From Paenibacillus rhizophilus (lineage in GTDB: Bacteria; Bacillota; Bacilli; Paenibacillales; Paenibacillaceae), in assembly GCF_003854965.1 (NCBI RefSeq), contig NZ_RQPI01000006.1, positions 186,001 to 250,000 on the forward strand: a stretch of DNA of 64,000 nucleotides, read 5' to 3'. The position numbers were made by a program, and so were the translations under genes. Shown here in pieces: positions 51,647-61,411 of the stretch. Position 1 is the first letter of the stretch. Every line of letters starts with the position of its first letter. The notes beneath the pieces are model-generated. The model was given only the letters and a program-made list of their open reading frames with translations, made no database searches and was not told where the DNA came from.

Positions 51647-52450
51647 TCAAATCAGCCTGCTAATCAGCAGCGCCACAGCTCCACCGGCGATTGAGCTGAT
51701 CGCGTTCACGGCATCGTTGTTCATCCACCGCCAGCCTCTGGCATGCACGGTAGGGATGCCACAATGGACCTCGCTTTCCACTTCACGCCCGCATACGGCG
51801 CAAAGGTTCATCTTCTGAACCGTTGCGCCAAGCAGGGAATCGGCAAAAGCGCCAACGAATCCTCCGAAGAGGCCCGCAGCCGCCAGGGCAGTGAAAGACT
51901 GCCCTGTCATTCCCGATAACTGCTGAAGAATCCACGAAGCCGCGCCGATGATGACGCCGCCCGCCGCTGCCGCAAGTGTGCCTGGAAGCGAGACGCCGCC
52001 GGATGCCCCGGTCGGAAGCTTCCTGCCGGTCAATATCGAGCGCGGCGGCTTTCCGCTCAAGGTGCCGATTTCTGTCGCCCACGTATCTGCGGTGACCGTC
52101 GCCATTACGCCGACGAAGAGCAGTTCCCACGCAGGCTGAGGATTAAAGGCGTTCAGCAGAACAAGCAGCATGCCGAGGCCGCCGTTGGCGAATACCTGGC
52201 CCGCGTCCCGCCTGCCCGTCTTCGCGTACGACCGTTCCAGCTCCTCCTTGTGCTCTGCTCTGAGTTTCGACAGCAGGCTGGAGGAGATGAAAAACAGCAG
52301 CAGTATCCCGAACCAAAAAGCGTTACCCGCTCCAAAATAAATGGCACCCATGACCACGGCGGCAAGCATGCCGGAGAGGCTCAGCGATCCCTTGATATAC
52401 GCGGCTCCGGCAACAAACAATGCGCCCAAGATGCCGATTACCCACTGCAT
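51647..52450 (-). CDS. DUF92 membrane protein
   Basis: 267 residues with about six membrane helices; DUF92 signatures ADTWATEIGTLSGKPPRSIL and GASGGVSLPGTLAAA. A loop with CAVCGREVESEVHCG has three cysteines and could bind a metal, though this is inferred. Plant members (VTE6) are phytyl-phosphate kinases; bacterial substrate unknown. ATG 52450 follows GGAG; a TTG at 52477 would add nine residues. Confidence 0.86.
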   Translation of the reverse strand: MQWVIGILGALFVAGAAYIKGSLSLSGMLAAVVMGAIYFGAGNAFWFGILLLFFISSSLLSKLRAEHKEELERSYAKTGRRDAGQVFANGGLGMLLVLLNAFNPQPAWELLFVGVMATVTADTWATEIGTLSGKPPRSILTGRKLPTGASGGVSLPGTLAAAAGGVIIGAASWILQQLSGMTGQSFTALAAAGLFGGFVGAFADSLLGATVQKMNLCAVCGREVESEVHCGIPTVHARGWRWMNNDAVNAISSIAGGAVALLISRLI

Positions 52451-52484
52451 GGCTTCAGCTCCAGTAATATGTCCCAAGATCCCA

Positions 52485-53114
52485 TTAGCCGATCAGGCAG
52501 GTGCCCATCAGCCGATCGCCCCAATACAGCTCGAACGTATCGCCCGGAAGGGTTGGACCGACGCCTGCAGGCGTCCCGGTAAAGATCACATCGTCTTTGC
52601 CCAGCCCGTAGCGGGTGCCGATAAAGTCCACAATCGTCTGCAGCGAAAAGATCATGTTCTTCACATTCCCCCGCTGGACTTCTTCCCCGTTCTTGCGGAC
52701 CGTAAAATCGGTATTCTCCAGTTCTTCTTTGGAAGGAAAAGCGATGTAAGGGCTCAGAGGCGCGGCATTCCGGAAACCTTTGGCTGGCGTCCAGGGAAGT
52801 CCTCTTTTTTGCAGATCGTTATGGATGTCCCGCAGCGTGAAATCAAGCCCCAAAGCCATGGTATCCACCAGCTCTTCCACACTGATGCCCGGAACGTAGT
52901 CGCGCGCGATGCGCAGCACAAGCTCCCCTTCATAATGCACCTGTCCAGAACCCTGAGGCAGCTGAATGGTTTTTTTGTCGAGAGGAACGGCGGCATGGGA
53001 CGGCTTCAAAAAAATCAGCGGTTCTGCCGGCACTTGGTTGCCGAGCTCCTCCGCATGGAGTTTATAGTTTCGTCCCACACAGTATAAGGTGTTTACAGCA
53101 GCGCACATTGACAT
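52485..53114 (-). CDS. Fumarylacetoacetate hydrolase-family protein
   Basis: 209 residues. FAH-fold motifs: YCVGRNYKLHAEELG, HYEGELVLRIAR (metal Glu), TLRDIHNDLQKRGLPW and IFTGTPAGVGP. Members hydrolyse or decarboxylate acylpyruvates or oxaloacetate; which one is not visible. ATG 53114 has a weak GGAAAGAGAG site upstream. The gene faces the DUF92 gene with 34 nt between stop and start. Confidence 0.88.
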   Translation of the reverse strand: MSMCAAVNTLYCVGRNYKLHAEELGNQVPAEPLIFLKPSHAAVPLDKKTIQLPQGSGQVHYEGELVLRIARDYVPGISVEELVDTMALGLDFTLRDIHNDLQKRGLPWTPAKGFRNAAPLSPYIAFPSKEELENTDFTVRKNGEEVQRGNVKNMIFSLQTIVDFIGTRYGLGKDDVIFTGTPAGVGPTLPGDTFELYWGDRLMGTCLIG

Positions 53115-53146
53115 TCAGCTCTCTTTCCACTCGATTTATTTATCAT

Positions 53147-53878
53147 TCATACTCCCAAAAACGTATCGCCCCATACATCCGGACGGTTCGTACATATCAT
53201 TATATCAGAATGCATGTCCGCAAGGCGACGCATCTCCTTCGCTTTGTTCACCGTCCAGGCCATGATTCCCACTCCGCGGGCCGACAAAAATCGGGCCAAT
53301 CCTGGAGTCAGACGAGAAAAGCCGATGGATAAAAAAGAGCAGTCCAGTTCCCGCACACGCCCGGCGGGATCGCCCCACCTTGAATCGAAGATCAGTCCCC
53401 GGCGGACAGCGGGATCGGCTTCTTGGCATCTGCGCAGCGTCCCGGGATCGAAAGAGGTCAGCACGACCTCCCCTGTCATCCCCTTGGAGGCAAGCAGTTC
53501 TGTTACCGTCTTTTCGATGCCGGGATACAGGTTGCCTGCATTCTTCAGCTCGATATTGAGCCGCAGCCGTTCTTTGCACAGCTCCAGCACTTCCTCCAGC
53601 GAAGGAATCTTTTCGCCTCGAAAAATACGGCTCTTCCACCCTCCGGCGTCGAGCTGCCGCAACTGGCTCCAATCCATGTCCTTCACTTTGCCGTGGCCGT
53701 TGGTGGTGCGGTCCAAACTGTAATCATGGATCACAACGGGAACCCCGTCTCTCGTCAGCTGAACATCGATTTCCATCCAGGATACATACGGAAGTTCCAT
53801 CGCCATACGGATTGCGGCAAACGTATTCTCCGGAGCCTTGCCGGAAAACCCCCGATGGGCGACGCACAAGTTGTTCAT
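53147..53878 (-). CDS. Glycerophosphodiester phosphodiesterase
   Basis: 243 residues. GDPD active site: AHRGFSGKAPENTFAA, SWMEIDVQLTRDGVPV and IHDYSLDRTTNGHG; LNIELKN carries another metal ligand. No signal peptide, so cytoplasmic cleavage of glycerophosphodiesters to glycerol-3-phosphate is likely. Its start is 22 nt or more after a structured intergenic region. Confidence 0.93.
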   Translation of the reverse strand: MNNLCVAHRGFSGKAPENTFAAIRMAMELPYVSWMEIDVQLTRDGVPVVIHDYSLDRTTNGHGKVKDMDWSQLRQLDAGGWKSRIFRGEKIPSLEEVLELCKERLRLNIELKNAGNLYPGIEKTVTELLASKGMTGEVVLTSFDPGTLRRCQEADPAVRRGLIFDSRWGDPAGRVRELDCSFLSIGFSRLTPGLARFLSARGVGIMAWTVNKAKEMRRLADMHSDIMICTNRPDVWGDTFLGV

Positions 53879-53904
53879 CTTAGAGCAGCCCTCCCGTAAA
53901 ATAG

Positions 53905-53955
53905 CCCCGCATAAGCTCCGGCAGGCTTCGAAGCCTGCCCAGAATCTTTGCGGGG
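53905..53955. terminator. Nested inverted repeat between CapA and GDPD genes
   Basis: Outer stem CCCCGCA (53905-53911) / TGCGGGG (53949-53955) encloses the perfect 20-bp palindrome at 53920-53939 (GGCAGGCTTC / GAAGCCTGCC). The downstream T-run on the minus strand is short. It may be a terminator or another structural element. Confidence 0.55.
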
Positions 53956-54051
53956 ATCCCGATAAAGAATAAGTTGCTTTATGTTTCCGATCAATCTAAA
54001 AAGCGGATTGTTTCTTGTCAAAGGTCAGCGCGTAGTCAACAGCTAATTCGG

Positions 54052-55464
54052 TTAACGCCTGGCGTCCGTTACTCTGCCCTCTTCGTCGATCCTGACTTTG
54101 CCGGCAGACAGCGATTCTATCCGCTTCAGCAGCTTTTGCCCATCGGGTGCGCTCATCGGCACCGGCTGGCCCAGTTCGGCGTCGATAGGCGAAAGCTTCA
54201 TCGAGCATTGTCCTTTAACGCTGCATTCGGCCTGAAATATCGCCGTTTCCCAGGTGCTCTTCGAGGTTGACCTTGTAAAAATAAAGTTGCCCGTACTGTA
54301 CGCGATCCACTTTCCTTTGTACGGCTCAAGGCCTTGAAGGACATGGGGATGTCCTCCGATGACAAGATCCGCCCCGGCGTCGATAAAGCTCCTGCCCAAC
54401 GACTGCTGAACCGCATTCGGCTCATTCATCCGTTCCTGTCCCCAGTGGACGACAACGGCAACAATATCCGCTTTCTTCCGGGCTTCGGCTATCGCCTTAA
54501 GCGCCGGGCCGCTGTCGTAAGCGGAGGCTACGCCGGGCTTGCCCGCTCCAGCGGTCCATCCGGCTTCGGGAATGACCCGCGTAAAGCCGAGCAGGGCGAC
54601 GGTAATTCCTTTTCGGGTAAAATATTGCGCCGAGTACGCCTGAGCGGCGTCCACGCCCGCTCCGACGAACGGAATGCCTCTGGCGTCCAGATTGTCCAGC
54701 GTATCCCGGAGTCCCTGCTCGCCCATATCCAGCGTATGGTTGTTCGCCAGATTGACGGCATCCACTCCAGCCGCCTTCAGCGCATTCAGAGCCTCCGGAG
54801 GCGACTTGAACACATAGGTCTTGTTCGCCTCCGCACCCCGGTCGGTGACGGGCGTTTCCAGATTGACGACCGACAGATCGTCCTTCAGGAACAGGCCGTT
54901 CAGGCGGGCGTACGGATAATCATAGCCCTTCTGCTTCAGCAGTTCGCCGACCTTGCCGGCAAAAATGACGTCTCCGGCAAAATTCAGCGTCACCGTGCTT
55001 CCGCTCCCCTCCTGGCCGACTGGAAGCCCGGCCGTCTGGCCCCCGGCTCCATCGGCAGCGGGGCTGCTGTCAGGGGCCGGGCTGGAAGCTCCGGCGCTTG
55101 CCGGGGGCGACGTGCTGTCCGCGCCTGCTTCGGGTAACGGCGGCGGCGTGGCGCCTATAGTCGGGCCCGCTTCCGGCGAAGCGGACCGCAGCGGCTCCAC
55201 GGATGGAGCGGCCGACGCTCCGCCAGCGGCCCCAGGCCCCGCGGAGGGGCCGGTTCCTGCTTCCGCCGATGCCTCCGGCGAAGGCGAAGCCGCCCCCGCT
55301 GCGGATGGAGGAACGCTTCCGCGTCCTTCTCCGGTGTAGAAGAAATAAAATAGCATAACCGTAATCAGCAACAGCAGACTGATGTTGATCCATGACCAGA
55401 TGCGGTTTCTTTTCTGTTTTCTGGTCGTTTTGCTCCTTTTTCTGCTGGATCTAGGGGAATACAT
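54052..55464 (-). CDS. CapA/YwtB-type poly-gamma-glutamate synthesis metallophosphatase-like protein
   Basis: 470 residues. A basic cytoplasmic N-terminus, one membrane helix (ISLLLLITVMLFYFFYTG), a Pro/Ser/Ala/Gly linker (about residues 48-150) and a CapA domain: NFAGDVIFAG, VVNLETPVTDRGAEANKT, NLANNHTLDMGEQG, IGGHPHVLQGLEPYKG. The metal-site residues are intact. No capBC or PgsE is nearby, so its role in PGA is uncertain; homologues may act on wall or membrane lipids. AAAGGAG precedes ATG. Confidence 0.9.
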   Translation of the reverse strand: MYSPRSSRKRSKTTRKQKRNRIWSWINISLLLLITVMLFYFFYTGEGRGSVPPSAAGAASPSPEASAEAGTGPSAGPGAAGGASAAPSVEPLRSASPEAGPTIGATPPPLPEAGADSTSPPASAGASSPAPDSSPAADGAGGQTAGLPVGQEGSGSTVTLNFAGDVIFAGKVGELLKQKGYDYPYARLNGLFLKDDLSVVNLETPVTDRGAEANKTYVFKSPPEALNALKAAGVDAVNLANNHTLDMGEQGLRDTLDNLDARGIPFVGAGVDAAQAYSAQYFTRKGITVALLGFTRVIPEAGWTAGAGKPGVASAYDSGPALKAIAEARKKADIVAVVVHWGQERMNEPNAVQQSLGRSFIDAGADLVIGGHPHVLQGLEPYKGKWIAYSTGNFIFTRSTSKSTWETAIFQAECSVKGQCSMKLSPIDAELGQPVPMSAPDGQKLLKRIESLSAGKVRIDEEGRVTDARR

Positions 55465-55580
55465 TGGTGTTCGGGCTCCTTTTCCTGCTAAACTCGCTCT
55501 ATTATATCATATCTATCAATCCTCCCCGAAAAGCAGGAATCTGGGTCTATAGAAGCCGACGTTCACTCAAAAGCCGCATT

Positions 55581-55679
55581 CAAGAAGAAACGGCTACGCC
55601 GTCCTTTTAGGGACGGTACCGTTTCTCGTAGAAATATAAGACAAAATGATAAGCGCACAGCTTATACATTCTTATATTT
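55581..55679. repeat. Intergenic nested inverted-repeat element, copy B
   Basis: Best-preserved copy. AGAAACGG/CCGTTTCT stem, inner GCCGTCC/GGGACGG stem, then AGAAATATAAG and CTTATATTT arms with GATAAGCG and AGCTTAT between. It lies between the capA promoter side and the hemY terminator. Confidence 0.85.
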
Positions 55680-55687
55680 AAAAATAA

Positions 55688-55722
55688 ACGGCGAAGCGCG
55701 GGCTGAACCCTCGCTTCGCCGT
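55688..55722 (-). terminator. Terminator of hemEHY
   Basis: Minus-strand stem ACGGCGAAGCG / CGCTTCGCCGT followed by TTTATTTTT. Confidence 0.9.
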
Positions 55723-55760
55723 CAATCAAGGCAACATGCCCGATGATAAAAGTATGAAAA

Positions 55761-57242
55761 TCAGTTCCCTTGAAGGCCTTCGGCTGCCGCCTTCGCCGTC
55801 AGCTTCGCAAATTTGATGCAGTCCGGCATGCCGATGCCGTCATACCCTGCTCCAAATACATAAACACCCGGAAGAACGGCGGCCAGGTCGCTCCGGAGTC
55901 CGGCGATTGCCAAAGGATGTCCGACAGGATACTGCGGCATCGAGTCCGGCAGACGCGTAATTTCCGCGAACAGCGGCTCCGCCGTAACGCCCATAACCTC
56001 GCGCAGATCCTTGCGGACCAGTTCTTCCAGCGCAGTGTCCGGCAGCTGGACGTTCTGCTCATCGCCCGCACGCCCCACGTAACAGCGCAGCAGCACTTTG
56101 CCCTCTGGACTTGTATGCAGCCATTTCGCCGAAGTCCAGGTGCAGGCCGTAATATTGCGCCCTTCCTTGCGGGAAACGAGAAAGCCCGAGCCGTCAAAAT
56201 TGCCGTCCATCTCATCGCCGGAAAAGGCCATAACCACGTTCGCGACCGACACGTAATTCACCGCGTCCAGCGCAGATACATCTACATGAGGCCGCAGCAG
56301 CTCGGCCGCCGCGAAGTTGGGAACCGTGATATAGACGTCGTCCGCAGGCAGCCGCTCGCCGGTTCCCAGTTCCACCGCGTAGCGCGGCTGCGGAGAATCC
56401 GGCAATCCCGGAGAACCTTCCTTAATATCGGCCGTTCCGGTGAAGGTATCGGCAATCCGGTCGTGAATGGCCACGGCGGCGGCTTCCGTCCGCTGCTCCA
56501 CATCATGCAGCTCATGCACAAGCGTGTGGACGAGGCTTTGCAGCCCCTGACGGAAGGTCAGGAACATGCTCTTTTTCGTGCCGGTATGTGTCTCCTGGGG
56601 CTTCCTGCCCGTCAACATGCCGCGAATCAGGCTTCCGTACTGCCGCTCCATCTCGCCGAATTGCGGAAAGGTCGCCTGCAGACTGATTTTGCGCATATCC
56701 GCCGCATAAATACCGGCCAGCAGCGGCTCCGTCAAGTTCTCCAGCACCTCAGTGCCGAAACGGCGCTCAATCAGCTCTCCAAGCGGCTCGTCCTCCTCCG
56801 ACCGCCGGGGCGGAATAACAAAATCCATCAGCGCCCGCAGTTTGCCGGGAAAGGAAATGAGCCTCGTCCCTATAAAGGGCTTAAGATCCGTCGGAATGCC
56901 CAGCACAAGGCCGGCCGGCATTGGGTGCAGCTTGCCCCGCTGCAAAATATACGTTTTTTTGGCGTTCGGATTCGTCGTCACCAGCTCATGATCGATCTCC
57001 AATTCTTTCGCCAGGTCGCTCATTTCCTTCTTACGGGCCAGAAATGAATCGGGTCCTTTTTCGATAACGAAGCCATCCTTGTGCAGGGTTTCGATTTTCC
57101 CTCCGAGGCTGCGCTCTTTCTCGAGGATCACGATCTCCGGCTGAACGCCCGCTTCCTTATAATATTTGCGGACATAGAAAGCGGCGCTTAATCCGCTGAG
57201 TCCTCCGCCGATAATGACGACCTTGCGTGAAGTTCCGCTCAT
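55761..57242 (-). CDS. hemY: Coproporphyrinogen III oxidase / protoporphyrinogen oxidase (HemY type)
   Basis: 493-residue FAD enzyme of heme synthesis. In Firmicutes the HemY type oxidises coproporphyrinogen III to coproporphyrin III (CgoX). FAD-binding VVIIGGGLSGLSAAFYVRK and EKERSLGGKIETL near the N-terminus; C-terminal YVFGAGYDGIGMPDCIKFA closes the flavin site. ATG overlaps the hemH stop by 4 nt (ATGA). Last gene of the operon. Confidence 0.95.
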   Translation of the reverse strand: MSGTSRKVVIIGGGLSGLSAAFYVRKYYKEAGVQPEIVILEKERSLGGKIETLHKDGFVIEKGPDSFLARKKEMSDLAKELEIDHELVTTNPNAKKTYILQRGKLHPMPAGLVLGIPTDLKPFIGTRLISFPGKLRALMDFVIPPRRSEEDEPLGELIERRFGTEVLENLTEPLLAGIYAADMRKISLQATFPQFGEMERQYGSLIRGMLTGRKPQETHTGTKKSMFLTFRQGLQSLVHTLVHELHDVEQRTEAAAVAIHDRIADTFTGTADIKEGSPGLPDSPQPRYAVELGTGERLPADDVYITVPNFAAAELLRPHVDVSALDAVNYVSVANVVMAFSGDEMDGNFDGSGFLVSRKEGRNITACTWTSAKWLHTSPEGKVLLRCYVGRAGDEQNVQLPDTALEELVRKDLREVMGVTAEPLFAEITRLPDSMPQYPVGHPLAIAGLRSDLAAVLPGVYVFGAGYDGIGMPDCIKFAKLTAKAAAEGLQGN

Positions 57243-58195
57243 TGGCGCCTCGCCTTCAGTTCGCCCGCCCGGCTCCGCACCACGTCGCTCAGCACCGCTA
57301 TAAAGGCCGGGTCGCTGTTCAGCGATTCGATCCGCAGCAGGCGCATATCCAGCTCGGCCGCAATGGCCTGGGCTTCGATATCCAGATCGTACAGCACCTC
57401 CAGATGGTCGGACACGAATCCGATCGGGGCGGACAGCACGTATTCCACCTGGTCCTTGCTCAGCCCGCGGAGCGTATCAAGAATATCCGGCCCGAGCCAC
57501 GGCTCTGCCGTTCTTCCAGCGCTTTGCCAGGTGAACTGCCAAGAGGTTACGCCTGCCTGTTCTGCAATCGCCTTCGAGGTTTCCAGCAGCTGGTCCCGGT
57601 ACGGATCGCCCATGGCGAGAATCCGTTCCGGCAGACTGTGGGCGCTGAAGAGCACCCGCACATCTTCCCGTTTCGCGCCCGCTTCCTCATACTGATCCAG
57701 CCTTGCCGATACGCGGCGGCTGAGAGCGTCAATCAGCTGCGGATGAAGATGGTAGCTTTCCACAAAGACCATTTGGATGCCAAGGCTCTCCGCTTGTTCT
57801 TTGGCGCGCTTTATGTAGCCTCCGACGCTCATGGCGGAATAATGCGGCGCAAGCACGATGCCTACCGCCTGCTTGATTCCGCCCTCCGCCAGCCGCTGTA
57901 TCCCGTCCTCGATGAACGGATGAGCGTGCTTCAGCCCCTGGCAGCAAATATATTCGAAATCTTTATCCTCATTATCCCGGTTCAGCGCATCCTGGAGCGC
58001 CTCCGTCTGACGGTCCGTATTTTCCCGCAAAGGGAATACGCCGCCTACGATCGCTTTATATCGGTCCTGCAGCTCCTTCAGCTGTTCAGCCGATGGCGGA
58101 TTGCCGCGCCGGATATGCGTGTAATAAGACTCAACACCCTCCATGCTTTCAGGAGTGCCGTATGACATGACGAGTACACCGATTTTCGTTGTCAC
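57239..58195 (-). CDS. hemH: Coproporphyrin/protoporphyrin ferrochelatase
   Basis: 318 residues, inserts iron into coproporphyrin III (CpfC) in Firmicutes. Signatures: VLVMSYGTPESMEGVESYY, FSAHSLPERI (His-Glu-containing chelation site) and TWQSAGRTAEPWLGPDI, the Trp-Gln-Ser region of the Bacillus type. Middle gene of hemEHY, 4-nt overlap with hemY. Confidence 0.95.
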   Translation of the reverse strand: MTTKIGVLVMSYGTPESMEGVESYYTHIRRGNPPSAEQLKELQDRYKAIVGGVFPLRENTDRQTEALQDALNRDNEDKDFEYICCQGLKHAHPFIEDGIQRLAEGGIKQAVGIVLAPHYSAMSVGGYIKRAKEQAESLGIQMVFVESYHLHPQLIDALSRRVSARLDQYEEAGAKREDVRVLFSAHSLPERILAMGDPYRDQLLETSKAIAEQAGVTSWQFTWQSAGRTAEPWLGPDILDTLRGLSKDQVEYVLSAPIGFVSDHLEVLYDLDIEAQAIAAELDMRLLRIESLNSDPAFIAVLSDVVRSRAGELKARRQ

Positions 58196-58234
58196 GTATG
58201 GATCACCTCTTAGCGATTAATGATGAGCGGATAT

Positions 58235-59302
58235 TTAAGAGCGCGGTCTTGCGGCTTTCCGGAGCGCCAGCGCTTCCTTGGAATAGCCGTGGATGAACTC
58301 CGTCAATTCACTCAGCTTCTCCAGCGACGCCTCGGGGAACAGACCGTGTCCCAGATTGAACACGTAGCCCGGCTCACGGATGCCTTCGTCAATAAGCGCT
58401 TTGGCGCGCTCCTTGATCAGTTCCATCGGAGCGGTCAGGATATAAGGATCAAGATTGCCCTGCACCGCGAATTTGCCTCCGGTTCTGCGGCGGCCTTCAT
58501 CCAGCGACACCCGCCAGTCCAGTCCGATCACATCCGCTTGAAGTCCGGAAAGAGCGGGCAGCAATTCTCCCGAACTCACGCCCGGAAAATAAATTTTGGG
58601 CACATCCAAATCGGATAATTCGGCAAAAATACGGGAGACCGTCGGCAGAACGAAGATTTCGAAATCCCGGGGCGACAAAGCTCCGACCCAGCTGTCGAAC
58701 AGCTGGAACGCTTTGCCTCCGCTGCGGACATGGGCCCGCAGATATGCGATAACCATGTCGCCTAGCTTGTCCATCAGCTTCTCCCATACAAGAGGTTCAC
58801 TGTACATCAGCTCTTTGGTGCGGATATAGCTTTTGGAGGGTCTGCCTTCGATCAGATAGCTGGCGATCGTGAAGGGTGCGCCTGCGAACGTAATCAGCGG
58901 CACCTCCAGCTCCTTGTCCAGAATCGCGATCGTCTCCAGAATATGGCCGAGATCGCCTTCCACGTCCACCGGCCGCAGCCGCTCCACGTCAGCAGCGCTG
59001 CGGATCGGATGCTCGATCACAGGCCCGATATTTTTGACAATGTCGAACTCCACGCCGATGGAAGCCACCGGATTCATGATATCGGAGTACAAAATGGCCG
59101 CGTCTACGCCCAGCTTGCGCACCGGCATCATCGTAATTTCCGCCGCCAATTCGGGTTGTCTGCTGATTTCAAGCAGCGAATATTTTTCTTTGATCTTCCG
59201 GTATTCGGGATCGTAGCGACCGGCCTGCCGCATATACCATACGGGGACTTGCTCCGTCTCCTGCTTCCTGCAGGCGCGGATAAATGTATCGTTATAGGTC
59301 AT
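58235..59302 (-). CDS. hemE: Uroporphyrinogen III decarboxylase
   Basis: 355 residues, converts uroporphyrinogen III to coproporphyrinogen III. N-terminal signature PVWYMRQAGRYDPEYRKIK and second FAGAPFTIASYLIEG; ILYSDIMNP contains the conserved Asp. GGAGACC precedes ATG 59302. First gene of hemEHY, driven by the promoter at 59346-59374. Confidence 0.96.
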   Translation of the reverse strand: MTYNDTFIRACRKQETEQVPVWYMRQAGRYDPEYRKIKEKYSLLEISRQPELAAEITMMPVRKLGVDAAILYSDIMNPVASIGVEFDIVKNIGPVIEHPIRSAADVERLRPVDVEGDLGHILETIAILDKELEVPLITFAGAPFTIASYLIEGRPSKSYIRTKELMYSEPLVWEKLMDKLGDMVIAYLRAHVRSGGKAFQLFDSWVGALSPRDFEIFVLPTVSRIFAELSDLDVPKIYFPGVSSGELLPALSGLQADVIGLDWRVSLDEGRRRTGGKFAVQGNLDPYILTAPMELIKERAKALIDEGIREPGYVFNLGHGLFPEASLEKLSELTEFIHGYSKEALALRKAARPRS

Positions 59303-59345
59303 GATAAGGTCTCCATATGATTAGATAAAATTTTTCTCAAAATAT

Positions 59346-59374
59346 ATTATGCCCTTTTTAAAAGAATGTAACAA
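59346..59374 (-). promoter_or_regulatory. Sigma-A promoter of hemEHY
   Basis: Minus strand -35 TTGTTA (59374-59369), 17-nt spacer, -10 CATAAT (59351-59346). The divergent MFS gene has an extended -10, TGGTATACT (TATACT at 59450-59455). Confidence 0.65.
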
Positions 59375-59509
59375 CCGTCACACCTTACAAGGGATGACAA
59401 TTCTTTGACAACGGGCGAAATGCGTCTCAAGTTGCGCAGAAAAATATGGTATACTTTTGGAATGTCATCTTCGTGAACTCACCTGAATGTTGAAAGGATG
59501 TGAAGCACA

Positions 59510-60736
59510 TTGAAAAAATGGAAATCTTGGGACCCCTGGCAGATCAATCTCTATGTGCTTTGGTTTGGACAATTTCTGGTCAATGCCGGGATGACAATGA
59601 TTACCCCGTTTCTGTCTCTTTATCTGGCCAAGGACCTCGGTGTGCAGGGAGATGCCGTCGGGATATGGGCCGGTATTATTTTTTCCGCCAACTTTATGAC
59701 TTCGTTTCTGTTCCAGCCGCTGTGGGGATCGCTTTCCGACAAATACGGCCGTAAAATCATGCTGCTTCGCTCCGGCTTCGGCATGGCGATCGTCATCACG
59801 ATGATGGGCTTTGCTCAAACGCCCTGGCAGCTGCTCCTTCTGAGACTGCTCAACGGCACCATCTCCGGCTTCAATCCCGCTTCCATCTCGCTTGTCTCCG
59901 GCACGACGCCGAAGCACCGGATGGGCTTCGCCATGGGTCTGATGCAGTCCGGCTCCGTAGCCGGAACGATTCTCGGGCCGCTGATCGGCGGACTGCTCGC
60001 GGACTGGATCGGATTCCGTCCGATTTTTTACGTGATCGGTTTGCTGCTGTTCATCGCTTCTCTGCTCGCCCTGTTCCTCGTCAAAGAAAATTTCAACCGT
60101 GAGGAAGCCGCCCATAAGCCGCAGGTATCCACATTCGAAGGACTTAAGGATCTTATCAAGGTTCCGCAGCTTCCGGCGTTGTTCGCCGTCACCTTCCTAA
60201 TTCAGTTCGCCATGATCAGCCCTATGGCCCTTCTACCGCTCTATGTCGAGAGGCTGCATGGGACCGCTGTCAACATCGCGTTCTGGGCAGGGGTCGTCAG
60301 CGCCGTAACCGGAGTCTCGAATATGATCGCCTCGCCGGTCCTCGGCAAGCTGAGCGACAAGGTCGGCGCTCACCGGATTCTGACCTACGCCCTGATCGGC
60401 GCTTCGCTGTTCCTCATTCCGCAGGCGCTCGTAGAGAGTGTCTGGCAGCTTATTCTCGTCCGGTTTTTGATGGGCGTCTTTATGGGCGGTCTGCTCCCGA
60501 GCGTTAACGCCTTGATCCGTTCCTATACGCCGGACGGCAAGGAGAGCCGGGCCTTCGGCTTTAACAGCAGCACGCTGGCCCTCGGCAATATGGCAGGCTC
60601 GCTAATCGGCGGCTTCATGGCCGGCTACATCGGCATCGAAGGCCTGTTCATCGTCTCCGGCTGCATGCTGCTGCTAAATACGGTATGGGTGCGCTTCATG
60701 TTGTACAAGGCTACCCCGATTAGGCTGTTCCGTTAA
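59510..60736 (+). CDS. MFS multidrug-type efflux transporter
   Basis: 408 residues, twelve helices; the loop 2-3 motif GSLSDKYGRKIMLLR and motif C-like PLIGGLLADWIG mark the DHA1 (NorA/YttB-like) drug:H+ antiporters. TTG start 59510 with AAGGATGTG upstream. Isolated gene divergent from hemE. Substrate unknown. Confidence 0.92.
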   Translation: MKKWKSWDPWQINLYVLWFGQFLVNAGMTMITPFLSLYLAKDLGVQGDAVGIWAGIIFSANFMTSFLFQPLWGSLSDKYGRKIMLLRSGFGMAIVITMMGFAQTPWQLLLLRLLNGTISGFNPASISLVSGTTPKHRMGFAMGLMQSGSVAGTILGPLIGGLLADWIGFRPIFYVIGLLLFIASLLALFLVKENFNREEAAHKPQVSTFEGLKDLIKVPQLPALFAVTFLIQFAMISPMALLPLYVERLHGTAVNIAFWAGVVSAVTGVSNMIASPVLGKLSDKVGAHRILTYALIGASLFLIPQALVESVWQLILVRFLMGVFMGGLLPSVNALIRSYTPDGKESRAFGFNSSTLALGNMAGSLIGGFMAGYIGIEGLFIVSGCMLLLNTVWVRFMLYKATPIRLFR

Positions 60737-60763
60737 CCGCGGCTTACCGCCCGGCCGATCTTG

Positions 60764-61411
60764 TTATTTCACCATCGCAAGAGCTAGCCCGTCATAGGCG
60801 GGCAGCAGCGTGCTGGTCAGCCGGCTGTCACTTGCGATCATTTCGTTGAAACGGCGCATCGCTTGCACCGCCGGTCCGTTCTTGCCCTCGTTCAACGTGC
60901 GGCCGCGCAGGAAGATATTGTCTCCGGCGATGACCGCTCCCGGATTTGCCAGCCGGATCGCGTATTCCAAATAGTTCGGATAATTCTCCTTGTCGGCGTC
61001 GATAAAAAAGAAATCAAAGGTCCGGCCTTCTTCCTGGAGGCCTGCCAGACTGTCCAGAGCGGGTCCCGTGCGGTATTCGGCAATGCCGCCGAACCCCGCC
61101 CGCTCCAGATGGCGGCGCGCCATATCGGCATATTCCGGCTTCAGCTCCAGGGAGGTCAGCGTTCCGCCCGGAGCCAGCCCCCTGGCCAGGCAAATGCCGC
61201 TGTAGCCGCCGAGCGCTCCGATTTCGAGCACACTTGCCGAGCGGGACAGCGAGACGAGCATGCCCAGCAGCCTTCCGTAACCCGGGGCAATCGACACTTC
61301 GGGCATACCGCTTTCCCGGATGGCTTCTTTTACCGACAGCAGAAGTTCATCCTCCTCATAAAGCTGCTCGCTGTATTGTTCTTGATTTAAGTATTGGTCC
61401 TGATTAAGCAT
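60764..61411 (-). CDS. Class I SAM O-methyltransferase (YrrM-like)
   Basis: 215 residues. SAM site VLEIGALGGYSGICLARGL, second ELKPEYADMARRHL, and the metal-dependent motif FFFIDADKENYPNYLEYA of the caffeoyl-CoA type family. Function in Bacillales (YrrM) is probably tRNA hydroxyuridine methylation (TrmR) or catechol methylation; TrmR is the better bet, inferred. AAAGGAGATC precedes ATG. Confidence 0.88.
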   Translation of the reverse strand: MLNQDQYLNQEQYSEQLYEEDELLLSVKEAIRESGMPEVSIAPGYGRLLGMLVSLSRSASVLEIGALGGYSGICLARGLAPGGTLTSLELKPEYADMARRHLERAGFGGIAEYRTGPALDSLAGLQEEGRTFDFFFIDADKENYPNYLEYAIRLANPGAVIAGDNIFLRGRTLNEGKNGPAVQAMRRFNEMIASDSRLTSTLLPAYDGLALAMVK